A stretch of DNA of 49,901 nucleotides, taken from assembly GCA_016287245.1 (NCBI GenBank), contig JAEEWG010000020.1, positions 1 to 49,901 of the forward strand, read 5' to 3'. The number at the start of each line of letters is the position of its first letter. Positions within the stretch are counted from its first letter, which is position 1. The position numbers were made by a program, and so were the translations under genes. The stretch comes from Clostridia bacterium. Lineage in GTDB: Bacteria; Bacillota; Clostridia; Saccharofermentanales; Saccharofermentanaceae. The notes under the pieces were generated by a model, which made no database searches, had not been told where the DNA came from, and was given only the letters and a program-made list of their open reading frames with translations. Shown piece after piece: positions 1 to 7,728 of this stretch.

Positions 1-1
1 C

Positions 2-412
2 GTCCCGACTGTGGAAGAGTTTTCGGACCGCATGCGGAAAGTCATGGAGAAGTACCCGTATCTGGTCGCAGAGGATGACGGCCGGATCGTCGGCTATGCC
101 TACTCAAGTCCCTACAGCTGCCGCGAAGCCTACGCCTGGTCGGTCGCGAACTCCATCTATCTGGACAAAGATTACCGAAGGAAAGGCATCGGTTCTCTTC
201 TCTATCAGGAGCTCGAGAAGCACCTGGCCTCGATGGGCATGGTGAACCTTCTGGCCGGCGTCGCATACTGCGAAGAAGAGGACGAATACCTGACCCACGA
301 CAGCCTCCACTTCCACATGCGCATGGGCTACGAGAAAGTCGCCCACATGAAAGACATCGGCAAGAAATTCGACCGATGGTACGACCTTCTGTGGCTGCAG
401 AAGAAGATCTGA
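2..412 (+). CDS. GNAT family N-acetyltransferase, 5' truncated by the window edge
   Basis: The reading frame is open from base 2, so the true start probably lies outside the window; the GTG at 11 has no ribosome binding site. About 136 residues remain. The visible part has a GNAT core: the segment YLDKDYRRKGIGSLLYQEL is the acetyl-CoA pyrophosphate loop (R/Q-x-x-G-x-G/A type), followed by LHFHMRMGYEKVAHM, the usual C-terminal FhxxxGF-like block. The layout resembles the phosphinothricin-acetyltransferase-like branch, which acetylates small amines or amino acids, but the substrate cannot be read from sequence. It sits 51 bp upstream of a second GNAT gene on the same strand and may be co-transcribed. 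Confidence 0.85.
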   Translation, partial: VPTVEEFSDRMRKVMEKYPYLVAEDDGRIVGYAYSSPYSCREAYAWSVANSIYLDKDYRRKGIGSLLYQELEKHLASMGMVNLLAGVAYCEEEDEYLTHDSLHFHMRMGYEKVAHMKDIGKKFDRWYDLLWLQKKI

Positions 413-463
413 ACCTTCGACAAAAAGATGCGGTATACTGGTAGCGCATAGGAGAAGATAAAA

Positions 464-1024
464 GTGACAGACGAATTGTTTGCAAATTACCACGAACTTG
501 AATCCGGGAGGCTCCTGCTGCGCCGGATCACGATGCAGGATCTGGATGACGTGTTCGAGATCTATTCAAATAAGGAAGTCATGCTCTATTTCGCGGACCG
601 ATTCCCTTTCGAGAGTATCACGGAGGCAGAGACCATGATCCGTGAATATGAAGAGGCACTTACCAAGCACTGGAGCATGCGATGGGGCATCGTCCTAAAA
701 GAAACCGGAAAACTCATCGGGACAAGTGGTTTTCACGCGATATCTGAATACGACAAACGCATCGAGGTCGGCTATGATCTGAACCGCGAGTACTGGCAGA
801 AAGGGATCATGACAGAAGCACTTTCGCTGATCATCGATCACGCATTCCGATGCTCGGATGTGAACCGGATCGAGGCGATGGTCGAGCCGCCGAACACCGG
901 CTCCCGCGCCCTTCTGGAGAAGCTTGGATTCCAGTACGAAGGCACCCTCCGGAAGCACGAGATGTGCCGCGGCGATTTCGTGGACATCCAGATGTTCAGT
1001 TTATTACGGGAAGACCGGGAATAA
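464..1024 (+). CDS. GNAT acetyltransferase, RimJ/RimL-like
   Basis: The 186-residue protein starts at GTG 464, chosen because AGGAG lies at 450-454, nine bases upstream. The N-terminal ESGRLLLRRITMQDLDDVFEI and the middle EVGYDLNREYWQKGIMTEAL match the RimJ/RimL type of GNAT fold, which acetylates protein N-termini or small amines. VEPPNTGSRALLEKLGFQYEG is the conserved C-terminal block of that family. The degenerate acetyl-CoA loop (REYWQKGIMTEA) is normal for this branch. The target is unknown. The neighbours, another GNAT upstream and a DUF4143-type ATPase downstream, do not indicate a pathway. Confidence 0.9.
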   Translation: MTDELFANYHELESGRLLLRRITMQDLDDVFEIYSNKEVMLYFADRFPFESITEAETMIREYEEALTKHWSMRWGIVLKETGKLIGTSGFHAISEYDKRIEVGYDLNREYWQKGIMTEALSLIIDHAFRCSDVNRIEAMVEPPNTGSRALLEKLGFQYEGTLRKHEMCRGDFVDIQMFSLLREDRE

Positions 1025-1041
1025 GTGTTTTTCGCTAAGAA

Positions 1042-1133
1042 ACTTCAGAATTTCATAACACTAAACTTCGGAATTTCAGGTATATTGACTTCAGAATTCA
1101 ATAAGTGTAAACTTCAGATTATAATAAAAGTGA
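1042..1133 (+). repeat. Four phased 23-bp direct repeats (ACTTCRGAATTTCA core)
   Basis: Copies of the word ACTTC(A/G)GA begin at 1042, 1065, 1088 and 1111, exactly 23 bp apart. The core extends to ACTTCAGAATTTCA in the first copy, ACTTCGGAATTTCA in the second, and slightly diverged forms in the third and fourth. Three of the four are preceded by TAA or GAA. The array fills the gap between the GNAT stop codon (1024) and the Shine-Dalgarno of the ATPase gene and is AT-rich compared with its surroundings. Regular spacing close to two helical turns suggests binding of a protein to one face of DNA, or a mobile-element boundary. The function is not known. Confidence 0.8.
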
Positions 1134-1144
1134 GGTTTACAGAC

Positions 1145-2329
1145 ATGATTGAGAGAATGGCAAAAGATACCTTATTGCGACTGGCACAGCAATTTCCTGT
1201 CGTGGCTGTAACCGGTCCAAGACAAAGCGGGAAATCTACTTTAGTTCAAGAAACCTTTCCTGAAAAGAGGTATGTGACCTTTGATGATTCATCTGTGCGG
1301 GAACTAGCCTCATCCAATCCGCGGGACTTCCTTCGAGCATTTAAAGACGGCGTCATCATCGACGAAGCACAAAAGGTACCGGCGCTTTTCGAGGCGATAA
1401 AGCTTGTCGTGGATAGCGAAGAATACACACCCGGGAAGTATATACTTACGGGCTCCTCCCAATTCAAACTTAAGAAGAACATCAGAGAGTCCCTTTCCGG
1501 GAGGATCGGCCTGGTAAATCTTCTTCCGCTGTCTATTTCCGAATTGAACCTTCAGGGAATCCTCGGTGAAGATGCCTATGACTATGCTTTCCAAGGGTTC
1601 TATACCCCCTTTTATGACGACCGGAAACACTACGATCGCCAGGACTGGTTCGAGAATTATATCGACACATATATCGAGAGAGATGTTGCCGAAGAGATAC
1701 GCGTCGCGAATCTTTCCACATTCAAGAAGTTTATCCAGATCTGTGCGATCTATAGCGGACAGATCCTTAATATGGAGAGCATCTCACGAGAGATCGGGGT
1801 TTCGGCAAATACGATAAAATCGTGGCTATCGATTCTGGAGGCTTCTTTCATCATTCATATGCTGGAGCCGGACACAAACAATCTCGGAAGAATTCTCGTG
1901 AAGTCGCCGAAGCTCTATTTTGTGGATGTCGGGCTTCTTTGCTATCTTCTTCGAATCGAGTCGAAAGAGGAGTTATTACTGTCGAGATATAAAGGTGCCG
2001 TGGTCGAAACCATGGCGATTTCAGAACTGTTGAAATCAAGATTTAACAAAGGACGAAAAGCGGAACTAACATACTTTCGCGATAGCAATGGTTTCGAGGT
2101 GGACGTGATCGCCGATTGGCATAAGACATATGCGCTGGAAATCAAGAGTGATAGCGACACTGAAAAGAAACTAGCCGCCAATGTACGTAAGTACATCGAC
2201 CTGCGTGCAAGTGACACCAAAGGGTTTGTATATTATCTGGGCGACATTACATGTGACATCAACGGTGTAACCTATGTTTCTTGGAAAGACTGGGGCAACA
2301 ATTTAGGAGGCACACATGGCATCGAGTAA
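1145..2329 (+). CDS. AAA-type ATPase with C-terminal DUF4143 (ATP-binding protein)
   Basis: I place the start at ATG 1145, giving 394 residues, because GTGAGG lies just upstream; an in-frame extension to 1025 would run through the repeat array. The N-terminus has a Walker A motif (GPRQSGKSTLV), a Walker B-like VIIDEAQKVP, and a sensor block ILTGSSQF, all typical of the AAA_14 family. The C-terminal half carries the DUF4143 region, with the nuclease-like ending FRDSNGFEVDVIADW and ALEIKSDS that resembles a PD-(D/E)xK core (D, then E-x-K). Members are widespread, patchily distributed and of unknown role. Base composition is more AT-rich than the flanking genes, which fits recent transfer. The TfoX gene overlaps its 3' end by 14 bp. 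Confidence 0.85.
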   Translation: MIERMAKDTLLRLAQQFPVVAVTGPRQSGKSTLVQETFPEKRYVTFDDSSVRELASSNPRDFLRAFKDGVIIDEAQKVPALFEAIKLVVDSEEYTPGKYILTGSSQFKLKKNIRESLSGRIGLVNLLPLSISELNLQGILGEDAYDYAFQGFYTPFYDDRKHYDRQDWFENYIDTYIERDVAEEIRVANLSTFKKFIQICAIYSGQILNMESISREIGVSANTIKSWLSILEASFIIHMLEPDTNNLGRILVKSPKLYFVDVGLLCYLLRIESKEELLLSRYKGAVVETMAISELLKSRFNKGRKAELTYFRDSNGFEVDVIADWHKTYALEIKSDSDTEKKLAANVRKYIDLRASDTKGFVYYLGDITCDINGVTYVSWKDWGNNLGGTHGIE

Positions 2330-2630
2330 AGAATACCTGGATTTTATACTGGAACAGCTCTCGGAACTGGAGGGTATCTCGTACCGCGCTATGATGGGCG
2401 AATACATCCTCTACTATGGCGGCAAGATCGTCGGCGGGATTTACGATGACCGCTTCATTGTGAAGGTGACGAAGTCTTCCAGAAAGAAGATGCCGGACGC
2501 GGAGCTGGAGCTTCCGTACGAAGGGGCGAAGGAAATGCTTCTTGTGGACGACGTGGAGAATAAGGAGCTTCTGCGGGAACTTCTGGAAGCCATGTATCCG
2601 GAGCTTCCTCTACCTAAGAAAAAGAAATGA
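2316..2630 (+). CDS. TfoX N-terminal domain protein
   Basis: The 104-residue protein begins at ATG 2316 with GGAGG five bases upstream, inside the last codons of the ATPase gene. The sequence YRAMMGEYILYYGGKIVGGIYDDRFIVKV is characteristic of the TfoX/Sxy N-terminal domain, here as a stand-alone domain. In Proteobacteria TfoX/Sxy promotes competence gene expression, but stand-alone copies in Firmicutes have no established role. The C-terminus ends in a lysine run (LPKKKK). It converges with the TetR gene, whose stop codon lies nine bases away. Confidence 0.88.
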   Translation: MASSKEYLDFILEQLSELEGISYRAMMGEYILYYGGKIVGGIYDDRFIVKVTKSSRKKMPDAELELPYEGAKEMLLVDDVENKELLRELLEAMYPELPLPKKKK

Positions 2631-2639
2631 GCGGCAATA

Positions 2640-3368
2640 TCATCCGAAGATCAGTTTCTTTACGATCTCGATCGTCTTCTTCCGCATATAGGTCTGGTCC
2701 AGTTTGGGGTCTATGGGATGCATATAGGTATGGCAGAAGCACTCTATATAGTTGACCGCCATGCGGACGTTCTCGGCGCTGTTTTCCGATTTGGCACCCT
2801 TCAGGAGGAACACCTGCTCCATCTTCTCATACATGTTCTGCCAGAAGCCGTCGGAGACTTCGGCGATATCTGCATCCGTGTGATATAGAGCTTCCAGCTC
2901 TTCGTGCACGGCCCAATTCCGTTGGTGATATTCCAGTAAGTAGTCCAGTGTTTTCTCCGCAAAAGCATCGAATTCAAGCCCCTTTTCTCCCTTTTCGGCT
3001 TCGTGGTAGAAACGGGTGACATCTCCCATCAGCTGATCTGCTGCCATTTGAAGAGCCTGGACCAGGATATCTTTCTTGTCTCGGAAATAGTGGTAGACGA
3101 TCCCCGTAGAGAGACCTGCCGCTTTGGCAATGTCGTCTGCCGTAATGTTGTGGTAGCCCTTTTGAAGGATCAGGTCGCCGCCGACACTTAAGATCTTCAG
3201 ACGCGTCTCGATGGAGCGTTTCTGCTTCGGCACCGCCATAGGCTTTGCCGCAGGCGATGCCTTCTTGGCTGTCGTTCTGACCGCGGCAGCGTTCTTTTTA
3301 GACACAGCATCACTCTTCTTTGCCGCGTTCTTCGGCGTATTCTTCTTTTCCGGCTTTTCCTTCGCCAT
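2640..3368 (-). CDS. TetR/AcrR family regulator with a Lys/Ala-rich N-terminal tail
   Basis: This 242-residue protein has a normal TetR helix-turn-helix at about residues 57-100 (TADDIAKAAGLSTGIVYHYF) followed by a helical ligand-binding domain. The first 50 or so residues are an unusual Lys/Ala/Pro-rich extension resembling histone H1 tails (NAAKKSDAVSKKNAAAV). The start ATG at 3368 has GGAGAGG upstream, so the tail is probably translated. It is divergent from an ABC exporter, and two matching palindromes lie in the shared intergenic region, so it likely represses the exporter and perhaps itself. The ligand is unknown. Confidence 0.92.
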   Translation of the reverse strand: MAKEKPEKKNTPKNAAKKSDAVSKKNAAAVRTTAKKASPAAKPMAVPKQKRSIETRLKILSVGGDLILQKGYHNITADDIAKAAGLSTGIVYHYFRDKKDILVQALQMAADQLMGDVTRFYHEAEKGEKGLEFDAFAEKTLDYLLEYHQRNWAVHEELEALYHTDADIAEVSDGFWQNMYEKMEQVFLLKGAKSENSAENVRMAVNYIECFCHTYMHPIDPKLDQTYMRKKTIEIVKKLIFG

Positions 3369-3443
3369 GGAACGACCTCTCCTTATCTATCAGATAACTA
3401 CCCATATTCATTAAAACACATATTTGATTTGTTGCAAGTAAAT

Positions 3444-3461
3444 ATTGAGACTTTTCTCAAT
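3444..3461. promoter_or_regulatory. Palindromic operator 1 (ATTGAGA-N4-TCTCAAT)
   Basis: This is a perfect inverted repeat with seven-base arms. It lies in the divergent TetR/ABC intergenic region, and a near-identical copy lies 61 bp downstream. Two copies of one dyad between a TetR gene and its divergent partner is the usual arrangement of TetR operators. Confidence 0.75.
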
Positions 3462-3504
3462 TTTCACAATAAACCACAGCCCCTTTTTATTCACCTTGTA
3501 CAAA

Positions 3505-3522
3505 GTTGAGATATTTCTCAAT
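3505..3522. promoter_or_regulatory. Palindromic operator 2 (TTGAGA-N4-TCTCAA)
   Basis: This is the second copy of the dyad, with arms TTGAGA and TCTCAA around TATT. It ends eight bases before the -35 element of the ABC operon promoter, so a bound TetR dimer would be placed to block RNA polymerase. Confidence 0.75.
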
Positions 3523-3529
3523 TTTTGTA

Positions 3530-3558
3530 TTGACCTGTTTTCAGGCCGGACGTAGAAT
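3530..3558 (+). promoter_or_regulatory. Sigma-A-type promoter of the ABC exporter operon
   Basis: TTGACC at 3530-3535 and TAGAAT at 3553-3558 are separated by 17 bases. This would start transcription about 55 bases before the ATPase gene. Confidence 0.7.
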
Positions 3559-3620
3559 GAGGATGGTTAGCACAGACTTACCACTATTCTTATATATAAC
3601 ATACACAGGAGACGAGAAAA

Positions 3621-4328
3621 ATGGGAAACACTATCGTCGAATTTAAAAATGTCATGAAACAATACGGCCAGGGCGAAGCGATCCAGCTGGCCAATAACGA
3701 TGTCAATTTCACCATCGATGAAGGTGAATTCGTCGTCATACTCGGGCAGTCCGGCGCAGGAAAATCCACGGTCCTGAATATGCTGGGCGGAATGGATACA
3801 CCGACCTCCGGCACCATCACGGTCGCCGGGCAGGAAGTCTCGAAGATGAACGATAAAGAACTGTCGGAATACCGTGCCGGCACGATCGGATTTATCTTCC
3901 AGTTTTATAACCTCCTCCCTTCCCTCACCGCGATCGAAAATGTGTCACTTGTGAAGAACATCGTCAAGTCCGGTCCTGATCCTATGGAGATGCTCCGCGC
4001 GGTGGGACTACAGGATCATGCGAAAAAGTTTCCGTCGCAGATGTCCGGCGGTGAGCAGCAGCGTGTCTCGATCGCAAGAGCTCTGGCCAAAGATCCGAAG
4101 ATCATCCTCGGAGACGAACCGACAGGTGCTCTTGATTCCGAGACAGGCGTGATCGTTCTGGAACTTCTTTCCGACCTTTCCCGTAAACAGGGAAAGACCG
4201 TGATTCTGGTTACCCATAATGCCGATATCGCCAAATGTGCAGATAAAGTCATCCGCATGAAAAACGGCAAGATCCGTGAGATCCGCATCAATGAATCTCC
4301 GGTTCCGATCCGGGAGGTGGAATGGTAA
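3621..4328 (+). CDS. ABC transporter ATP-binding protein (MacB/LolD/FtsE-like)
   Basis: The 235-residue protein has all the motifs of an active ABC ATPase: Walker A GQSGAGKST, Q-loop FIFQFYNLLP, signature MSGGEQQRVSIARAL, Walker B IILGDEPTGALDS and switch His in VTHNADIA. The LLPSLTAIENV and EPTGALDS segments place it in the MacB/LolD group that works with FtsX-type permeases and moves substrates by a mechanotransmission cycle instead of through a pore. It is first in a two-gene operon, its stop overlapping the permease start as TAATG. It is probably controlled by the divergent TetR protein. Confidence 0.95.
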   Translation: MGNTIVEFKNVMKQYGQGEAIQLANNDVNFTIDEGEFVVILGQSGAGKSTVLNMLGGMDTPTSGTITVAGQEVSKMNDKELSEYRAGTIGFIFQFYNLLPSLTAIENVSLVKNIVKSGPDPMEMLRAVGLQDHAKKFPSQMSGGEQQRVSIARALAKDPKIILGDEPTGALDSETGVIVLELLSDLSRKQGKTVILVTHNADIAKCADKVIRMKNGKIREIRINESPVPIREVEW

Positions 4329-6640
4329 TGCTTGTACGTAAAATGACAAGAGAGATCAGAAAGAATCTCGGTCAGTTCCTTTCTCTTTTTATCCTCTCAT
4401 TTCTGGCCGTGTCGCTCTTTGCCTGCATGAAGGCCAGCAACATCAGCGCCTATAACAAGCTGGAGGATCTGCGCGAGGCGACGAATTGTGCGGACGGCTG
4501 GATCTTCAGTGAAGGCTTTTCCCCGGAAGATCTTTCTTCGGTAAAAGCACTTCCTGACATCACTTCTGCGCAGAGACGTCTTCACTTCACGGCAACCGCA
4601 GAAGGCTTTGATCAGGCCCAGCTGGAGGTCTATGGCCTCGAAGAGGATCTGGTTTCCAAGCCCTACTATGTTAACGGTAAGGAACTGGATCTTTCCTCAA
4701 AAGACGGTATCTGGATTTCCGAATCATTCGCTAAAGAATGGGATCTGAAGGTTGGCGATGCTTTTTCCTTTTCTGCCTATGGCAGGATCGTGACGAAGAA
4801 GATCGAAGGCACCATCGTCTCTCCGGAGTATCAGTATCTGAAGGCAGATAAAGATCTGGACATCGTTGCAAAGAATATCGCGGTGATCTACATGCCTGTT
4901 TCCGGGTTAAGCGAATCCTTCAGTTCTATCCTCGGCGGCATTCCTTTCAATGAACTGATATTCACCACAAACCGAAGTGATGTGAAGTCTTTAGAGTCCT
5001 CACTGAATGAAGCGCTTCACGGGAACTATGCCGTACTCTGCGACCGTGACGATATGCCCGGCATCCGCATCATGAAAGACGAACTTGCCCAGCATGACCA
5101 GTTCGCCATTACTTTTCCTGTGGTATTCCTGGCGATCGCTTTACTGGTCATTATGACGACCATGAACCGTATGATCGCCAACCAGCGCACCCAGATCGGT
5201 ACTCTTCGGGCACTGGGCATGAAGAAAAGAAAGATCATTCTTCACTACCTGAGCTACAGCTTTATCGTTTCTCTTCTCGGTTCGATCGTCGGCCTTTTTG
5301 TCGGCACCTATCTCTTCGGTGAAGGCATCGCCGTGATCTTCCGTTCCTGGTATCTGATCCCCGGCTGGACGGTGGAAATGGATGCGTCTTTCCTTCTGGT
5401 AGTCATTCTGATCGTTTCTTGCTGCACGCTTGCAACCTACCTCAGCTGCAGGAAAGTCATGAATGTCCATCCTGCCGAAAGTCTTCGTCCGGCATCTCCG
5501 AAATCCGGCAAAGCCACTGTTCTGGAGAAGCTTCCTTTCTGGAAGAAGTTCGGGTTCTCGACCCAGTATAACCTGAGAGATATTACCAGAAGCAAGCTCC
5601 GCTCTTTTATGGGTGTCTTTGGAACTGCTGCCGGCATGATGATCATGGTGGCGGCCATGGCCTCGATCACCACGATCCAGGATGCTTCTTCCTGGACGTT
5701 TGATAAGATCCAGAATTTCCGGAACGAGATCGACTTCTCGGATGATATCACTTTGGATCGGGCAGAGAAATATAAGAAAGAATACGGTGGGGAACTGATC
5801 CAGACTTCCGCGATCGAGATCGCTAAGGAGCCGCATGCGGATTCTTCGAAGAAAAAGACCACTTCTCTGATGGTTACGGAAGGCGCAGACTACTATCGTC
5901 TTACCGACAAAAAACGCGACCTCGCCGAGCTTGCTCCGGGAACCTGTGCCATTACCATGAAGCTGGCACGTTCTTTGGACATTCACGAAGGGGATACGAT
6001 CTACTGGCACCTCTATGAGAAAAACACCTGGTACGAATCCAAAGTAGGTCTTATCAACCGTCACCCGAATTTCTCCGGTGTGACCATGCTCCGCGATGAC
6101 TACGAAAAGACCGGCGCCGCCTATCTTCCGAACATTCTCTATACTTCTTCTGAAGAAGCAGCATTCGAAGATCAGCCCGGGATCCTTGCGGTCCACGATG
6201 ACAAGGATCTGAAAGAGAGCTTTGACATCATGATGGAAATGATCTATGCCATGCTCTTCGTATTCGTGGCATTCGCGACTGTCCTTCCGATCGTAGTGCT
6301 CTATAACTGCGGAAATCTTTCCTTCCACGAAAGGGTAAAGGAATTCGCCACGTTAAAAGTACTGGGCTTTACGACAAAGAAGATCAGAAAGCTCCTCTCA
6401 CTTCAGAATCTCTGGCTGTCCATTGTCGGACTCTTCCTCGGTGCACCTTTCGGAAAGATCATGCTCCAGTATATGTTCGACAGTAACGGAGACAGCATGG
6501 ACTATCCTGTGTCCGCCGGGTTCTTAACTTATCTCGTTTCCGGTCTTTTTGTCATGATCGTATCGGTACTGGTAAGTTACATGTTCAACAAACGCATCAA
6601 AAAACTCGATATGGTCGAGACACTGAAAGGCATCGAATAA
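4328..6640 (+). CDS. ABC transporter permease with two FtsX-like domains
   Basis: The protein is about 770 residues. I prefer ATG 4328 over ATG 4322 because GGGAGGTGG at 4312-4320 then has normal spacing and the overlap with the ATPase stop is TAATG. A first membrane helix (LFILSFLAVSLFACMKAS) is followed by a large extracytoplasmic domain, three helices at about residues 260-365, then a second copy of the same arrangement, ending in three helices near the C-terminus. This duplicated FtsX layout is typical of Firmicute exporters for peptides, lipids or antimicrobials. The substrate is unknown. A strong terminator follows. Confidence 0.93.
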   Translation: MLVRKMTREIRKNLGQFLSLFILSFLAVSLFACMKASNISAYNKLEDLREATNCADGWIFSEGFSPEDLSSVKALPDITSAQRRLHFTATAEGFDQAQLEVYGLEEDLVSKPYYVNGKELDLSSKDGIWISESFAKEWDLKVGDAFSFSAYGRIVTKKIEGTIVSPEYQYLKADKDLDIVAKNIAVIYMPVSGLSESFSSILGGIPFNELIFTTNRSDVKSLESSLNEALHGNYAVLCDRDDMPGIRIMKDELAQHDQFAITFPVVFLAIALLVIMTTMNRMIANQRTQIGTLRALGMKKRKIILHYLSYSFIVSLLGSIVGLFVGTYLFGEGIAVIFRSWYLIPGWTVEMDASFLLVVILIVSCCTLATYLSCRKVMNVHPAESLRPASPKSGKATVLEKLPFWKKFGFSTQYNLRDITRSKLRSFMGVFGTAAGMMIMVAAMASITTIQDASSWTFDKIQNFRNEIDFSDDITLDRAEKYKKEYGGELIQTSAIEIAKEPHADSSKKKTTSLMVTEGADYYRLTDKKRDLAELAPGTCAITMKLARSLDIHEGDTIYWHLYEKNTWYESKVGLINRHPNFSGVTMLRDDYEKTGAAYLPNILYTSSEEAAFEDQPGILAVHDDKDLKESFDIMMEMIYAMLFVFVAFATVLPIVVLYNCGNLSFHERVKEFATLKVLGFTTKKIRKLLSLQNLWLSIVGLFLGAPFGKIMLQYMFDSNGDSMDYPVSAGFLTYLVSGLFVMIVSVLVSYMFNKRIKKLDMVETLKGIE

Positions 6641-6660
6641 AGATGTTTAGAAAAAGACAA

Positions 6661-6693
6661 GGGCGGCAACGAGGTATTGTTGCCGCCCTTTTT
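6661..6693 (+). terminator. Rho-independent terminator of the ABC operon
   Basis: The arms GGGCGGCAAC and GTTGCCGCCC are perfectly complementary around an eight-base loop, and five T residues follow. It begins 21 bases after the permease stop. Confidence 0.92.
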
Positions 6694-6756
6694 AAGGATT
6701 ATACCTAAAGATCGCCTTCTGCTGGTTTCGCAAAACAGCCTATTTAACGGCAACTT

Positions 6757-6836
6757 CCTGTCCGGGGCTTTTCAAGGAGAAGTGCGAAAGGGGAGTTGGT
6801 CTTCTGCGAGAAAAATATCAGGAACCCCCGGACCGG
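6757..6836 (+). other. Long-range inverted repeat, possible structured RNA or DNA element
   Basis: The segment 6757-6767 can pair with 6826-6836 at 10 of 11 positions (core GTCCGGGG with CCCCGGAC). This encloses 58 bases that contain a smaller AGAAG/CTTCT stem (6778-6782 with 6801-6805). It lies in the roughly 400-bp gene-free stretch between the ABC operon terminator and the DUF3793 promoter. I do not recognise it as any known riboswitch or small RNA, and no promoter is obvious upstream. The rest of 6694-6862 shows no coding sequence. Confidence 0.4.
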
Positions 6837-6862
6837 TATAAGTATGACATAGAACACAAACT

Positions 6863-6880
6863 AGTTAGCACTTGCTAACT
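6863..6880. promoter_or_regulatory. Palindromic box 1, candidate DtxR-family operator
   Basis: The arms AGTTAGCA and TGCTAACT form a perfect dyad around CT. A copy at 7000-7015 has the same GTTAGCA-N2-TGCTAAC core. TTAG/CTAA half-sites are also part of the known DtxR/IdeR iron box, and a DtxR-family gene lies 1.3 kb downstream. The assignment to that protein is an inference. Confidence 0.65.
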
Positions 6881-6957
6881 GCTGATGATATTATCAGATG
6901 ACTAACGGGATGTCAACAGTTATTTTTCAAATTTCTTAAGAGGCTTCAATTTAGGGC

Positions 6958-6986
6958 TTGACATACTGTTGTCTTATTGTTATATT
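6958..6986 (+). promoter_or_regulatory. Sigma-A promoter of the DUF3793-flavodoxin operon
   Basis: TTGACA at 6958-6963 and TATATT at 6981-6986 are 17 bases apart. The predicted transcription start near 6993 is seven bases before palindromic box 2, so a protein bound there would block initiation or clearance. Confidence 0.8.
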
Positions 6987-6999
6987 TTTCTTGTTTCTA

Positions 7000-7015
7000 G
7001 TTAGCATTTGCTAAC
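7000..7015. promoter_or_regulatory. Palindromic box 2, candidate DtxR-family operator at the transcription start
   Basis: GTTAGCA and TGCTAAC form a dyad around TT with the same core as box 1, 136 bp upstream. Its place just downstream of the -10 element is typical of a repressor site. Iron-replete repression of a flavodoxin operon would make physiological sense. Confidence 0.7.
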
Positions 7016-7091
7016 CAGTACATTAATGCAACACCGATCGTGATAGATTACCGAGTTCATCAGGATCAATGTTTAAGGAGAGATTTTATTC

Positions 7092-7655
7092 ATGTTGGAA
7101 CGATATCTGGTCGATCAGTGCTCACCCACTCTGGCCGGAATAAAAACAGGAAGCCTGTTTTCCATACAGGGCGAAGATCCCGCTCTTATCAAGCGCGAAG
7201 TCCAAAAGATCAACCGGATCTTCTATGGCAAGGGTCTTCTTCTGCTTCCACTGAAGACAACATGTGGTTATTCTCTTCTTTATCTGTACCGGCCATGCTA
7301 TCTGAAAAGGGACCTCTGTGATAAAAGATGCGCTTCTCTTCTTAAAGAGTTCGGATACACGTCATCCCTTCCTTCCAGGTGTCTTGTACATCTGATCCAG
7401 AGGGTCAGGAAAGAAGGGGCATTTCCTCATGAGATCGGGCTCTTTCTTGGGTATCCTCCGGAAGACGTAAAAGGGTTCATCGAAAATCCTCACTGCAAGA
7501 GCCGCTGCCGTTCGTGTGTAGGCGGATGCTGGAAAGTCTATCATGAACCGGAAAAAGCACAGGCGCTTTTCAGGAAGTATGAACAATGCACCAAAAACTA
7601 CAGAAAGCGTCTTACTCAGGGCGCTTCTATCGAGCAGCTGGCAGTAGCCGCATAA
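7092..7655 (+). CDS. DUF3793 family protein
   Basis: The 187-residue protein starts at ATG 7092 with AAGGAG eleven bases upstream. It matches the DUF3793 family by its N-terminal CGYSLLYLYRPCYL, the middle FPHEIGLFLGYPPEDVKGFI and the cysteine-rich CKSRCRSCVGGCWKVY near residue 150. The biochemical role of the family is not known to me. The many cysteines could bind metal or an Fe-S cluster. It is first in an operon with flavodoxin behind a promoter with candidate iron boxes, which suggests a role in iron limitation or redox balance. Confidence 0.85.
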   Translation: MLERYLVDQCSPTLAGIKTGSLFSIQGEDPALIKREVQKINRIFYGKGLLLLPLKTTCGYSLLYLYRPCYLKRDLCDKRCASLLKEFGYTSSLPSRCLVHLIQRVRKEGAFPHEIGLFLGYPPEDVKGFIENPHCKSRCRSCVGGCWKVYHEPEKAQALFRKYEQCTKNYRKRLTQGASIEQLAVAA

Positions 7656-7663
7656 TCGATCTG

Positions 7664-7693
7664 ACAGTTTCCGGGGAACTCTTCCCGGTCTGT
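7664..7693 (+). other. Intercistronic hairpin between DUF3793 and flavodoxin genes
   Basis: CCGGGGAA (7671-7678) pairs with TTCCCGG (7682-7688), and ACAG with CTGT extends the stem. No T-run follows, so it is more likely an mRNA stability or processing structure than a terminator. Confidence 0.5.
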
Positions 7694-7728
7694 ATATAAG
7701 AAAAGAATAAACAGAAAGGAATTTCATT

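Noticed and set aside
1025..1144. Upstream extension of the ATPase gene to 1025
   Set aside because: The extension translates the 23-bp repeat array, has no ribosome site, and the family start fits ATG 1145.
5141..6328. 395-codon open frame on the minus strand inside the ABC permease gene
   Set aside because: It is a shadow of a clear FtsX-type permease, with low-complexity His/Arg/Asp content and no start signal.
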